Source: Thiothrix subterranea (GTDB lineage Bacteria > Pseudomonadota > Gammaproteobacteria > Thiotrichales > Thiotrichaceae). Taken from it: 64,000 bases of DNA. Position 1 is the stretch's first letter, and the number at the start of each line of letters is the position of its first letter. The stretch is from contig NZ_CP133217.1 of the NCBI RefSeq assembly GCF_030930995.1, positions 1,471,001 to 1,535,000 of the forward strand, read 5' to 3'. The notes under the pieces are model-generated. The model made no database searches. It had not been told where the DNA came from and saw only the letters and a program-made list of their open reading frames with translations. The position numbers and the translations under genes were made by a program. Positions 35,921 through 44,395 of the stretch are shown here, piece after piece.

Positions 35921-37100
35921 ATGGAAATGTTGTGAAGAGGAAGAGGGCGTATGCAATACGCCCCTACAGGAGATGGTAGGGGCGTATTGCATACGCCCTC
36001 TTATCTTTCTCTTCTGTTTATTGTTGTTGGCGGGGTGTAGCAAAACTCCCGAACCTGATGCGTTTGATTTGAATGCGGCATTGGGCGGGGTGGCGGATGC
36101 GCGGTTTGCCCGTGCGCTTGCGCCCCGCGCCTTTCAGTTTCCGCAAGATCACGCGGCGCATCCCGATTTCCGCAATGAGTGGTGGTATGTGACGGGTAAT
36201 GTGCAAACCGATGACGGGCGGCAGTTCGGCTATCAGGTGACGTGGTTTCGGATTGCATTAACGCCGGATAAGCCTGTGAGTGCTTCACCGTGGGCAAGCA
36301 ATCAGGTGTGGATGGCGCATGTGGCGTTGACGGATGTGCAAGCTGGTGAGCATTTACATGATCAGCGTTTGGCGCGGGGAGCGGCAGGCTTGGCGGGGCA
36401 AGCGGTGCAGCCGTTTCGGGTGTGGTTGGAAGATTGGCAGATGGCGGGCGACGGGGTGGGGGACTTTCCGTGGGCGATTGCGGTGAAAGCGCACGATTTC
36501 ACGCTGAATTTGCAGTTGCGCCCGCAAAAACCGCCGGTGTTGCAAGGTGATCAGGGATTGAGCCAGAAAAGCAGTGAGGCGGGCAATGCCTCGTATTATT
36601 ACTCGCTGACGCGCTTGCAGACCTTGGGGGAGATTTACCGTGATGGGCAGCGTTTTACTGTGACGGGCGAATCGTGGTTGGATCGGGAATGGAGTACCAG
36701 TGCGCTGGGGACGGATCAGGCGGGGTGGGATTGGTTTTCGCTGCAATTGAGCGATGGGCATGAGGTGATGTTTTACCGTTTGCGCAAAAAGTCGGGGGAA
36801 ACGGATACGCACAGTGCGGGGAAGTGGGTGTTGCCGGAGGGGACGGCGCAGAACTTGGCGCGGGATGATGTGGAATTGAAGCCGTTGCGTTATTGGCAGG
36901 CGGCGAGTGGAGTGCGTTATCCGGTGGCGTGGGAGATGCGTTTGCCGAAGCAGCAGCGGCATTGGCGGATTGAGGCAGTGGTGGATGATCAGTTGATGCA
37001 GACGGGGATTACGTATTGGGAAGGCGCGGTGCGGGTGGTGGATGTGGCGAGTGGCGAGGTGCTGGGGCAGGGGTATTTGGAGATGTCGGGGTATCAATGA
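35910..37100 (+). CDS. CrtC/AttH-like lipocalin-type lipoprotein
   Basis: This lipoprotein has lipobox LLLAGC and a mature body starting SKTPEP. The body has features of the carotenoid 1,2-hydratase/AttH family: FPQDHAAHPDFRNEWWYVTGNV, FGYQVTWFRIAL, YYYSLTRLQTLGEI, ESWLDREWSTSALGTDQAGWDWFSLQLSDGHEVMFYRLR. Members often sit behind an ABC ATPase and FtsX permease and may act on a transported lipid. The start is uncertain. 35910 has an AGGGG site but gives a 26-residue extension. ATG 35973 lies inside a palindromic repeat (35941-36002) that encodes the signal peptide's first residues. It overlaps the permease stop by 11 nt. Confidence 0.82.
   Translation: MRGKWKCCEEEEGVCNTPLQEMVGAYCIRPLIFLFCLLLLAGCSKTPEPDAFDLNAALGGVADARFARALAPRAFQFPQDHAAHPDFRNEWWYVTGNVQTDDGRQFGYQVTWFRIALTPDKPVSASPWASNQVWMAHVALTDVQAGEHLHDQRLARGAAGLAGQAVQPFRVWLEDWQMAGDGVGDFPWAIAVKAHDFTLNLQLRPQKPPVLQGDQGLSQKSSEAGNASYYYSLTRLQTLGEIYRDGQRFTVTGESWLDREWSTSALGTDQAGWDWFSLQLSDGHEVMFYRLRKKSGETDTHSAGKWVLPEGTAQNLARDDVELKPLRYWQAASGVRYPVAWEMRLPKQQRHWRIEAVVDDQLMQTGITYWEGAVRVVDVASGEVLGQGYLEMSGYQ
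35941..36002. repeat. REPIN-like palindromic element, copy 1
   Basis: Arms AAGAGGGCGTATGCAATACG-CCCCTAC (35941-35967) and its exact reverse complement (35976-36002) are 27 nt each with an 8-nt loop. Each arm is itself a hairpin, GGGCGTAT-GCA-ATACGCCC. It shares the outer AAGAGGGCG...CGCCCCTAC frame with the element at 56181. It lies in the coding start of the CrtC-like lipoprotein. Confidence 0.85.
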
Positions 37101-37210
37101 CACAACGATGACAATCCACTCAGTGAACACGGGCTTATTGCGCCACACGCCCAAAATGCCCTATCTTACGCCCTGCACATAAATCCTAACCATTAGAGGA
37201 GTAACGAACC

Positions 37211-37795
37211 ATGGCTCATACCCTGCCAGAACTGCCTTTCGCGAAAGACGCACTTGTTCCACACATGTCGGCTGAAACGCTGGAATTCCACCACGACAAG
37301 CACCACAACGCTTACGTGACCAACCTGAACAACCTGATTCCCGGTACTCAGTTTGAAAGCATGAGCTTGGAAGACATCGTGAAATCCGCACCGGCTGGCG
37401 GCGTTTACAACAACGCAGCGCAAGTTTGGAATCACACCTTCTTCTGGAACTGCCTGTCTCCAAACGGTGGCGGCGCACCGACTGGTGCATTGGCTGCTGC
37501 CATTGATGCGAAATGGGGTTCTTTTGACGCATTCAAAACCGCATTCACCGCTTCTGCTGTAGGTAACTTCGGTTCTGCATGGACTTGGTTGGTGAAAAAA
37601 GCTGACGGTTCAGTAGACATCGTTAACATGGGTGCTGCTGGTACGCCACTGACCACGGGCGACACCGCACTGCTGTGCGTAGACGTGTGGGAACATGCGT
37701 ACTACATCGACTATCGTAACCTGCGTCCTAAATTCGTTGAGACCTTCCTCAACAATCTGGCGAACTGGGATTTTGCGGCGAAGAATTTCGCGTAA
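37211..37795 (+). CDS. sodB: iron superoxide dismutase
   Basis: The protein of 194 residues detoxifies superoxide in the cytosol. The metal ligands are recognisable: a histidine in [14 protein letters not shown], one in [14 protein letters not shown], and the Asp/His pair in [29 protein letters not shown] and the overall length favour the iron type over the manganese type. A strong ribosome site (GAGGAG) lies before the ATG, and a strong terminator follows the stop. Codon use is notably uniform, consistent with high expression. It is monocistronic, with the Sco gene converging on the terminator. Confidence 0.96.
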   Translation: MAHTLPELPFAKDALVPHMSAETLEFHHDKHHNAYVTNLNNLIPGTQFESMSLEDIVKSAPAGGVYNNAAQVWNHTFFWNCLSPNGGGAPTGALAAAIDAKWGSFDAFKTAFTASAVGNFGSAWTWLVKKADGSVDIVNMGAAGTPLTTGDTALLCVDVWEHAYYIDYRNLRPKFVETFLNNLANWDFAAKNFA

Positions 37796-37820
37796 GCGTT
37801 AATCTCGTCTACTCAATACC

Positions 37821-37855
37821 CGCAAAAAAGCCGCACCCGTTGCGGCTTTTTTGCG
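37821..37855. terminator. bidirectional intrinsic terminator of sodB and the Sco gene
   Basis: CGCAAAAAAGCCGCA-CCCGT-TGCGGCTTTTTTGCG is a perfect 15-bp stem whose ends provide T-runs on both strands. It lies between the convergent sodB and Sco-family genes. Confidence 0.92.
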
Positions 37856-37866
37856 TTTGGGGCGCG

Positions 37867-38481
37867 TTATTGCAATTCTTGACGAATGCCCGCTGCCACT
37901 GTCGCGGGGGTCATGTCATGCGGCAGAATCGTCACAAACTTACCGGCTTTACTGATCAAATAGGTGTTTGAGGTGTGATCCACCAAATACCCCATTGCCG
38001 AGTTGCTGGACACTTTGGCGTAAAATGCGCCGTATTGCTGTGCTACTTGCTGCACTTCCGCTGCCGTGCCAGTGATGCCGATGAGGTTGGGGTGAAAGTG
38101 CTTCGCGTAGTTCATTAGGGTATCGCCCCCATCGCGCTCAGGGTCAACACTGATGAAGATGGGTTGGACTTGCGCCAATTCTTCTGCCGTTAAGGTTTTC
38201 AGCCCAGCGCTGATGGTCGCTAAACTGGTGGGGCAAATGTCGGGGCATGAGCTGTAACCGAAATACACCACCACCACTTTGTCTTGAAAATCGTTTAAGT
38301 GTACGGGTTTGTCTGCTTGCGTCAGGGTGAAATCACCGCCAAATTTGCCCGTTATTACCGGAACACGGGTGCTATCGCTTGACGTTGCGGTGGGGGAGGC
38401 GTTGGTGGACAGTAAGTATTGCGCAGCAACGATACCGACGACGAAGGCGAGGGCGGCAACGAGCAGGGGTGTCTTTTTCAA
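37867..38481 (-). CDS. SCO1/SenC/PrrC copper chaperone family protein
   Basis: This thioredoxin-fold protein is anchored by one N-terminal helix (LLVAALAFVVGIVAAQYLL). It has the copper-binding CxxxC in YFGYSSCPDICPTSL and the distal histidine in LVDHTSNTYLI. Sco proteins deliver copper to the CuA site of cytochrome oxidase subunit II, which fits the neighbouring cta genes. The start is placed at a TTG (38481) because GGAG lies 9 nt upstream. The alternative ATG at 38520 has no site and adds a polar extension. It lies head-to-head with the DUF2189/heme-copper-oxidase-like pair. Confidence 0.9.
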   Translation of the reverse strand: MKKTPLLVAALAFVVGIVAAQYLLSTNASPTATSSDSTRVPVITGKFGGDFTLTQADKPVHLNDFQDKVVVVYFGYSSCPDICPTSLATISAGLKTLTAEELAQVQPIFISVDPERDGGDTLMNYAKHFHPNLIGITGTAAEVQQVAQQYGAFYAKVSSNSAMGYLVDHTSNTYLISKAGKFVTILPHDMTPATVAAGIRQELQ

Positions 38482-38647
38482 GCGGTTATCTCCGAACTTT
38501 TGTTCGTTTGAGCATAGCATTGTGTGGGGTGATTAAGTTTGTATTTTTAATGACTTACGCTTTGTCAGGTATTTAAGTGATTCGGGGTAAATTGATCTAT
38601 AGGTGCGAAGGAGGCGTGTGTTACCCATATTCAGAGGAGGAAGTGTT

Positions 38648-39667
38648 ATGACATCCCTAATAAGTGACCAAGCAGTGACCGATGAACCCATTCCCGCCGT
38701 GCGGCGCTTAGACAGCAGTGCGCCGCTGCGTTGGCTTAGCAAGGGCTGGAATGATTTGAAAGTCAGACCCGTTGCCAGCATTACTTACGGCTTAGTATTT
38801 GTTATTGCAGGGATTTTAATGATCGGGTTTGGCCCTGCTAATCCGTTGTTTGCCTTGCTGTTGATTTCCAGCTTTATGCTGATTGGCCCGCTGGCAGCGG
38901 TGGGGCTGTATGACATGAGTCAGCGGATTGAGGAGGGGCAGACGCCTTCGCTGTTACATGCCTTGTCGAATGCGCGGGTGAGTACTGGCAAGCTGATTGC
39001 ATTTGGCCTGATTTTGGGCGCGGTGATGCTCGCCTGGCTAGTAGTGACCATAGGGGTTATTAACCTGTTTTTCGGGGAAAGCCCGCTGGTGACGGGAAGT
39101 TTGGCGACGTTGTTGAATGGGCGTGAGTCCTTGCCGTTTTTTGCGGTGTTCATGCTGGGTGGTTTGATCATGGGGTTATTGGCATCGGCGGTGGCGATTG
39201 TGTCGATTCCGTTGGCCAGTAATCGTATGACGGATACGGTGACGGCTGTGGTGATTTTGTTGGTGGTGCTGGTGGTGTGGGCGCGTTTGATTGCGATGCT
39301 GTTTGGCTTGGTTTTCGATAACACCGGCTTGGTGAGCGGTGGTTGGGAAACCTTGGTGGGCGATGCGAATTTCTTGCCATTCATTGCGACCTTTGTGGTG
39401 TGTGGCGCAGCGTTGGCGGTGGTGGCGTTTGGGATTAGTGTGGTGACAGTGCCCTTACTGGCGCATCGGCAAGTGGGAGTGATGACGGCGATTGTTACCA
39501 GCATCCGGGCGGTTTACAAAAATCCGGTGGTTATGATGCGCTGGGCGGCAACCATTGCGGTGGTAATTCTGGTGGGCATGGCTACGTTTTTCATTGGCTT
39601 GGCGGTAACATTGCCGTTGATCGGTCACGCCAGTTGGCACGCTTACCGCGAGACGGTAGGTCAATAA
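38648..39667 (+). CDS. DUF2189 membrane protein with internal duplication (paralog 2)
   Basis: This 339-residue protein is about 70 residues longer than the other two DUF2189 proteins here. The N-terminus (APLRWLSKGWNDLKVRPVASITYG) and C-terminus (TLPLIGHASWHAYRETV) match the family. The extra length is explained by two copies of one membrane module. Residues about 130-200 (SLPFFAVFMLGG...VAIVSIPLASNRMTD) resemble about 210-280 (NFLPFIATFVVCGA...ISVVTVPLLAHRQVG). GGAGGAAG lies 5 nt before the ATG at 38648. The gene is 19 nt ahead of the heme-copper-oxidase-like gene and probably cotranscribed with it. Confidence 0.87.
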   Translation: MTSLISDQAVTDEPIPAVRRLDSSAPLRWLSKGWNDLKVRPVASITYGLVFVIAGILMIGFGPANPLFALLLISSFMLIGPLAAVGLYDMSQRIEEGQTPSLLHALSNARVSTGKLIAFGLILGAVMLAWLVVTIGVINLFFGESPLVTGSLATLLNGRESLPFFAVFMLGGLIMGLLASAVAIVSIPLASNRMTDTVTAVVILLVVLVVWARLIAMLFGLVFDNTGLVSGGWETLVGDANFLPFIATFVVCGAALAVVAFGISVVTVPLLAHRQVGVMTAIVTSIRAVYKNPVVMMRWAATIAVVILVGMATFFIGLAVTLPLIGHASWHAYRETVGQ

Positions 39668-39686
39668 TCGTAAGCAAAGGAATCGC

Positions 39687-41039
39687 ATGACAGTTATGCC
39701 GTTTATATTACCTGACCCGCAGGGTCACGCCCGTGATTTGGCGGCTAATTGGCTGAAATTGGGGATTTTTGCGTTGCTGGCAGCAGGGATGTTTTCCCTG
39801 CTGTTGGTGATGTCACGCACGCCTGCGGTGCAGGAGGTGATTCCTTGGCTGGATTTCTTTCACACGGCGTTGGTAGTGCATGTGGTGCTGTCGGTGTTGG
39901 TGTGGTTTTTGGCATTTGCGGGGGTGTTGTGGACGGCGAGTAGCACAATTGCGTCGCCTTGGTGGGATAAGACGATTCTAGCGGTGACGGCATTGGGAGC
40001 GGGGTTGATTGTGGTGTCGCCGTTTACGGGGGATGGGCATCCGCTGTTGAATAATTATGTGCCGATTTTGCAGCAGCCGGTGTTTTTGTTGGGGCTGGGG
40101 ATTTTTGGCGCGGGGTTTGTTGGGTTGATTATCCGCACGTTGATGGTGGCAGGGTGGGAAACGCCACCACAAGCGGGAATTTATTTCAGTGTGGTGAGTG
40201 CGGCAGTGGCGGTGCTGGCGTTATTGATGACGGGAGTGAATTTGCCTGATCAGTACAGCGGTGAGGCATTTTACGAACTGCTGTTTTGGGGGGCGGGGCA
40301 TACCTTGCAATTTACCCATACGTTTTTGCTGATGGTGGCGTGGTTGTGGTTGGCGCAAGCGACGGGGATTCGGATAGGTTTAGCGGCGCGTCCGGTCAAG
40401 TGGTTGTTGGGGGTAATGTTGTTGCCGGTGTTGGTGGTTCCGTGGATTTATGTGCAGTATGACGTGGCATCAGCAGAACATCGGGCGGCGTTTACGGATT
40501 TGATGAAATACGGCGGGCTGACTTCCTTGCCGCTGGGTTTTGTGGTGGTGTGGTCGTTGTTGCGGGCAAGTCGAGTGACTGCGCCCGAATTACGTCCCTT
40601 GCGGAATGCGTTGTATGCCTCTATCGTTTTGTTTGCGGCGGGAGGGGTGATTGGTTTTCTGATCCACGGGGTGAATGTGGTGATTCCGGCGCATTACCAC
40701 GGCTCGATTGTGGGGGTGACGTTGGCGTTTATGGGGCTGACGTATTATTTGCTGCCGCGTTTGGGATTTCAGTCTGTTACCTCGAAGTGGGCGGTATGGC
40801 AACCTTACATTTATGGCGGTGGGCAGTTGATGCACATTCTTGGCTTGGCGTGGTCAGGCGGTTACGGGGTGCAGCGCAAGACAGCAGGGGCGGCGCAAGG
40901 CTTGGAAAACCTGCCCCAAATCCTCGGTATGGGGATGATGGGGCTGGGTGGTTTGATTGCGATTATTGGCGGGGGGATTTTCGTGGTGGTGGTGTTAAGA
41001 GCAATGCTTGCTAAGCCTTACAACCAACCCGCTACATAA
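39687..41039 (+). CDS. heme-copper-oxidase-like subunit I, divergent
   Basis: This 450-residue protein with about 12 membrane helices resembles cbb3/NOR-type subunit I. Histidines in FFHTALVVHVVLSVLVW (H59, H65), in WGAGHTLQFTHTF (H205, H211) and in the paired IPAHYHGSIVGVTLAFMGLTYYLLPRLG (H336, H338) fit heme ligands and one CuB-side ligand. The HH pair expected in helix VII for CuB is missing: that helix reads TSLPLGFVVVWSLL. Oxygen or NO reduction is therefore uncertain, and a quinol- or heme-binding role is possible. No subunit II or cytochrome c gene is adjacent on this strand. Its end overlaps ctaB (opposite strand) by 22 nt. Confidence 0.75.
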   Translation: MTVMPFILPDPQGHARDLAANWLKLGIFALLAAGMFSLLLVMSRTPAVQEVIPWLDFFHTALVVHVVLSVLVWFLAFAGVLWTASSTIASPWWDKTILAVTALGAGLIVVSPFTGDGHPLLNNYVPILQQPVFLLGLGIFGAGFVGLIIRTLMVAGWETPPQAGIYFSVVSAAVAVLALLMTGVNLPDQYSGEAFYELLFWGAGHTLQFTHTFLLMVAWLWLAQATGIRIGLAARPVKWLLGVMLLPVLVVPWIYVQYDVASAEHRAAFTDLMKYGGLTSLPLGFVVVWSLLRASRVTAPELRPLRNALYASIVLFAAGGVIGFLIHGVNVVIPAHYHGSIVGVTLAFMGLTYYLLPRLGFQSVTSKWAVWQPYIYGGGQLMHILGLAWSGGYGVQRKTAGAAQGLENLPQILGMGMMGLGGLIAIIGGGIFVVVVLRAMLAKPYNQPAT

Positions 41040-41920
41040 TGATCCACCAACAGCGCAATAAACAGCGCACTCAAGTAGAAAATCGAATAGCCGAAGGTTT
41101 TCATCGCGTGCTGATCACCTTCGCTACGGTACAACACAATAGCGTGATACAAAAATCCTGCCCCCAATACGCTGGCAGCAATCAAGTAAATCACGCCACT
41201 CATGTGCGTCAGAAACGGCATCAGCGTCACCGCAATCAACATCAGCGTATACAGCACAATATTGAGTTTAGTGAATGCCACCCCGTGGGTCACAGGTAAC
41301 ATTGGCACACCTGCTTTGCGATAATCTTCCAGACGCTTAATCGCCAACGGCCAGAAATGCGGTGGCGTCCAAATGAAAATAATCAGAAACAGCAACAGCG
41401 CATCGGTATGCAATTCCCCCGTCACGGCTGTCCAGCCCAACACCGGCGGTGCAGCTCCAGCCGCGCCCCCCAGCACAATATTGTGCGGGGTAGAGCGTTT
41501 CAAATACATGGTATAAATCACTGCATAGCCCACCATCGACGCCAGCGTCAACACGGCAGTCAGCCAATTGACCATCACGCCTAAGATAAACATCGACAGC
41601 ACGCCTAAGCCCAGCGCAAACACCAAGGCTTGCGCGGTGCTGAGTTGATTTTGCGGCAGCGGGCGGTGTTCGGTACGCTTCATCACCGCATCAATTTTCT
41701 GATCGACAATATGATTAATGGCTGCCCCGCAGGATGCCCCTAAACCAATGCCAAGCAACCCCCAAAATAGCGTGCTTAACGGCACGGCATCAGGGGTAGC
41801 CAGCAACATGCCAACCAAAGCGGTGAACACAATCAGGCTCACCACTTTGAGCTTGCATAAACACAGGTATGCTTTCCAGTTGATTGCGGTATCCAGGGCG
41901 GCAACATTGATCATGGGCAA
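41018..41920 (-). CDS. ctaB: protoheme IX farnesyltransferase (heme O synthase)
   Basis: CtaB/CyoE transfers farnesyl to heme B, making heme O for the oxidase. The 300-residue protein has about nine membrane helices and the prenyltransferase aspartate-rich motif CGAAINHIVDQKIDAVMKRTEHRPLP. IYTMYLKRSTPHNIVLGGAAGAAPPVLGW and FIWTPPHFWPLAIKRLEDYRKAGVPMLPV are diagnostic. It works with CtaA (49955-50935) to make heme A. It is the distal gene of a minus-strand unit with DUF2189, the CxxxC protein and SURF1. Confidence 0.96.
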   Translation of the reverse strand: MPMINVAALDTAINWKAYLCLCKLKVVSLIVFTALVGMLLATPDAVPLSTLFWGLLGIGLGASCGAAINHIVDQKIDAVMKRTEHRPLPQNQLSTAQALVFALGLGVLSMFILGVMVNWLTAVLTLASMVGYAVIYTMYLKRSTPHNIVLGGAAGAAPPVLGWTAVTGELHTDALLLFLIIFIWTPPHFWPLAIKRLEDYRKAGVPMLPVTHGVAFTKLNIVLYTLMLIAVTLMPFLTHMSGVIYLIAASVLGAGFLYHAIVLYRSEGDQHAMKTFGYSIFYLSALFIALLVDHYVAGWL

Positions 41921-41938
41921 TACTCCGTAGGGTTAGGC

Positions 41939-42724
41939 TTATTCTTCAGCAATCAAATCACGGTAAGCGTGCCAGCTTGCATGACCGGCAATCGGCAAGG
42001 TAATCGCCAAGCCGACGAAGAAGAAAATAAAGCCCAAGAACATCAGCGTTGCCAAAATAAATGCCCAGCTCAGCATCACACCGGGGTTTGCCATCACTGC
42101 CTTCACACTGATAATCATCGCGGTAATCACATCAACGCGCTTGTCGGTAATCAATGGCACTGAAATCACGCTGATTGAAAACGCTACCGCTGCAACAGCC
42201 GCCCCGCTTAACGCCCATACAAATAAGAATGGCACAAACTGCTCGTGTCCTATTAAGGTATCCAGCCAGTTATCAGTAATGGTCACACTGTTAAAGAACA
42301 TGGCAACGGTCACGGATGAAATCACCGCCCAGATTCCCATTAACACGCCTAGCACCATTGCAAAGCTGGCTAAGCTCACCCCGTTAAAGCGTAAACCGTC
42401 GATACCTTGGCTGAAATGCGGTTTATTACCTTGTTCCAACGTGCGGCTCATGCAATAAAAGCCGACAGCAACAATCGGCCCTAAAATCAGAAAGCCGGTG
42501 GCAAGTGACGTAACGAAAATGGGGTTTGCCCATGATAACCAAGCGAGGATCAGCCCTAACACGACATAAACCATGCCGTAAGTAATGCTCGCAGCGGGAG
42601 ACGCTTTGAAATCCTTAATACCGGCGTTAAGCCAGCGCATGGAGGCTTCAGAATCGACTTTCCGCACCATTAAGCGCGGGGTTTCGTTCATTATCGCTTG
42701 GTTGGTACTACTAATTGTGGCCAT
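41939..42724 (-). CDS. DUF2189 membrane protein (paralog 3)
   Basis: This 261-residue family member has the canonical N-terminal ASMRWLNAGIKDFKASPAASITYG, about six helices and the C-terminal TLPIAGHASWHAYRDLIAEE. It lies between ctaB and the CxxxC assembly protein, which is the clearest hint that DUF2189 proteins serve oxidase assembly or a related membrane process (inference). The ATG at 42724 follows GAGAGG. A GTG one codon earlier is possible. Confidence 0.88.
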   Translation of the reverse strand: MATISSTNQAIMNETPRLMVRKVDSEASMRWLNAGIKDFKASPAASITYGMVYVVLGLILAWLSWANPIFVTSLATGFLILGPIVAVGFYCMSRTLEQGNKPHFSQGIDGLRFNGVSLASFAMVLGVLMGIWAVISSVTVAMFFNSVTITDNWLDTLIGHEQFVPFLFVWALSGAAVAAVAFSISVISVPLITDKRVDVITAMIISVKAVMANPGVMLSWAFILATLMFLGFIFFFVGLAITLPIAGHASWHAYRDLIAEE

Positions 42725-42772
42725 CACACCTCTCCTCTTTACGTTATTAAAATTCAGCCTTGTGGCTCTCGC

Positions 42773-43396
42773 TCACCCCACCTGCGACACTTTAAGCAGG
42801 CGGCGTAAATCTTTGATAATCAACTCGCCGTTGAAATCGGGTGGATACGACATCATCACATTTCCCAGCGGGTCGATAATGTAAAGACCGTCTTGCGCCG
42901 CTGGATTAGGGTTTTGCAACACTGTCTGCAAGTGTTGGATGGCATCGGCTGCGCCTACCGCGATACGCATTCCCGCGTGTTCGGCTAAGCGCGGTTGCAA
43001 GGCGGCTAACTGGCTGGTTTCAGTCAATACCAACAAACGCTCGACACGGCGGCGTTCATTACCCATCGCTTGCCGCACTTGGCGCAGGAAATACAGGTTC
43101 TTCTGACAATGTTCGCTGCACGCTGAATCTGCCACTGTCACCAATACCCAACTGCCACGCAAATCCACTGTATTGAACGTAGCACCGTTCAGGCTTTCTA
43201 GCGGTAATTCACCCACTGCCCGCACGGGGGATATTAACGTGCCGTAATTGGTGGTGGGGGGAAGGGGCAACATATCCCTGTTTTGGTAGTATAACCAACC
43301 ACCTAGGTAAGGGAATGCACACACCGCCACCAATATCCATAAGGTGCGATTGCTGCGTTTGGGGGAAGAAACGGCGGCATCAGTGGCTGAAGTCAT
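42773..43396 (-). CDS. membrane-anchored thioredoxin-fold protein with CxxxC (Sco-like oxidase assembly protein)
   Basis: This 207-residue protein has one N-terminal helix (TLWILVAVCAFPYLGGWLYY) and a periplasmic domain. WVLVTVADSACSEHCQKNLYFLRQVRQAM carries a CxxxC like that of Sco proteins, and DGLYIIDPLGNVMMSYP resembles the thioredoxin-fold C-terminal strand. Such proteins usually sit beside SURF1 and ctaA in proteobacterial cta clusters and probably reduce or metallate the CuA site. It overlaps SURF1 by 4 nt (ATGA). Confidence 0.85.
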   Translation of the reverse strand: MTSATDAAVSSPKRSNRTLWILVAVCAFPYLGGWLYYQNRDMLPLPPTTNYGTLISPVRAVGELPLESLNGATFNTVDLRGSWVLVTVADSACSEHCQKNLYFLRQVRQAMGNERRRVERLLVLTETSQLAALQPRLAEHAGMRIAVGAADAIQHLQTVLQNPNPAAQDGLYIIDPLGNVMMSYPPDFNGELIIKDLRRLLKVSQVG

Positions 43397-44175
43397 AGGG
43401 TTTCCTTGGAAGTAACGCTAGGGTATTTACGGAGGTTCAGCGACACATAAGCACTCAATACAATCAGCCCAAATGCGCCCCATTGGATGCTATAGCCAAT
43501 ATGCATCCCCGCCGTATTGCTGTAAGCAGGCCAGTCCCGGCGTAAACCATCAGCGCTTTCCGAGGTTTGCAGCAACACATACGGTGCAAGCGAATGCCCC
43601 AGTTTGTGTGCGAAATGCGCCATATCCAGATACAACCAGCGTTGATTGCCTTCGGTGTCGGCTGCCATCTCGCCAAACAGAAACACGGGTTTGGAGCGAG
43701 GTGATTCCAGCGTCCCCGTCAGGGTTACGCCATCTGTTGGGGTTGGAATGCTGGGCAATACTTGACGATCAGCGCCTACGGCAATCCAGCCCCGATTTAC
43801 CAACAGATGCTGCCCGTCCGCCAAGCGCAATGGGGTAATGACGTGGTAGCCCGCTTTGCCCTGATGCACGCTATTGTCCAGCAAGACCGTATTAGCGGCT
43901 TCCCAGTAACCACTGACAGTGGCGGGGCGAAAGCGTTGTGCAGGCCAGTCCACACTCGTCTCATTCAGATTGAGCGGCGCTTGGGCAGTTTGTTGCATGA
44001 CCGCTTGCGCCATTTGGGTTTTGTAGGCGGCGCGTTGGTATTGCCACACGGATAAAGCTGCAAAAATGCCCACCAATAGCAACGTCAATAGCGTGGTAAA
44101 AACGCTAGGTTGAAAGCGGTAACGTGCTGTTATACTGGCATTTTCACCCTGCTGTAACAATCCGAGGTTCCTCAT
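43393..44175 (-). CDS. SURF1 family oxidase assembly protein
   Basis: SURF1 assists heme A insertion into subunit I. The protein has an N-terminal helix (VFTTLLTLLLVGIFAALSVWQYQRAAYK), a periplasmic domain with RFRPATVSGYWEAANTVLLDNSVHQGKAGYHVITPL and HLLVNRGWIAVG, and a C-terminal helix with AGMHIGYSIQWGAFGLIVLSAYV, all typical. The start is uncertain. ATG 44175 is used here, but it overlaps the ATG of the divergent DUF2909 gene, and a TTG about 7 codons later has GAGG upstream. The much longer ORF to 44322 is rejected because it runs through DUF2909. Confidence 0.88.
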   Translation of the reverse strand: MRNLGLLQQGENASITARYRFQPSVFTTLLTLLLVGIFAALSVWQYQRAAYKTQMAQAVMQQTAQAPLNLNETSVDWPAQRFRPATVSGYWEAANTVLLDNSVHQGKAGYHVITPLRLADGQHLLVNRGWIAVGADRQVLPSIPTPTDGVTLTGTLESPRSKPVFLFGEMAADTEGNQRWLYLDMAHFAHKLGHSLAPYVLLQTSESADGLRRDWPAYSNTAGMHIGYSIQWGAFGLIVLSAYVSLNLRKYPSVTSKETL

Positions 44176-44383
44176 GTGGTTTAAAGTACTGATTATCATC
44201 AATCTGGCTCTGATCCTGATCAGCCTCGTGTCCGGCGTATTCTTTCTGGCGAAAGATAACGGCAAATCCAATCGGGTTCTGAACTCCCTGACCACGCGGG
44301 TCGCGCTCTCGGTATTCCTCATCTGTTTGTTGATGGTCGGTTATTTCACGGGGCAAATTGTCCCTCACGGTGTCGTGCCGTGA
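44174..44383 (+). CDS. DUF2909 twin-transmembrane protein
   Basis: This 69-residue protein has two membrane helices (LIIINLALILISLVSGVFFL and RVALSVFLICLLMVGYFTGQI) joined by a polar loop, the DUF2909 layout. These proteins sit in cta clusters between subunit III and SURF1 genes and are presumed assembly factors with no known mechanism. GAGG lies 6 nt before the ATG. It runs opposite to its neighbours, with its ATG overlapping the SURF1 ATG (CATG) and its stop 12 nt from the ctaE stop. Confidence 0.85.
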   Translation: MWFKVLIIINLALILISLVSGVFFLAKDNGKSNRVLNSLTTRVALSVFLICLLMVGYFTGQIVPHGVVP

Positions 44384-44395
44384 AGAACCCCGCCT

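Noticed and set aside
36354..37154. 266-codon antisense ORF opposite the CrtC-like gene
   Set aside because: It is a shadow of the sense gene, Pro/Arg/His-rich with no recognisable domain.
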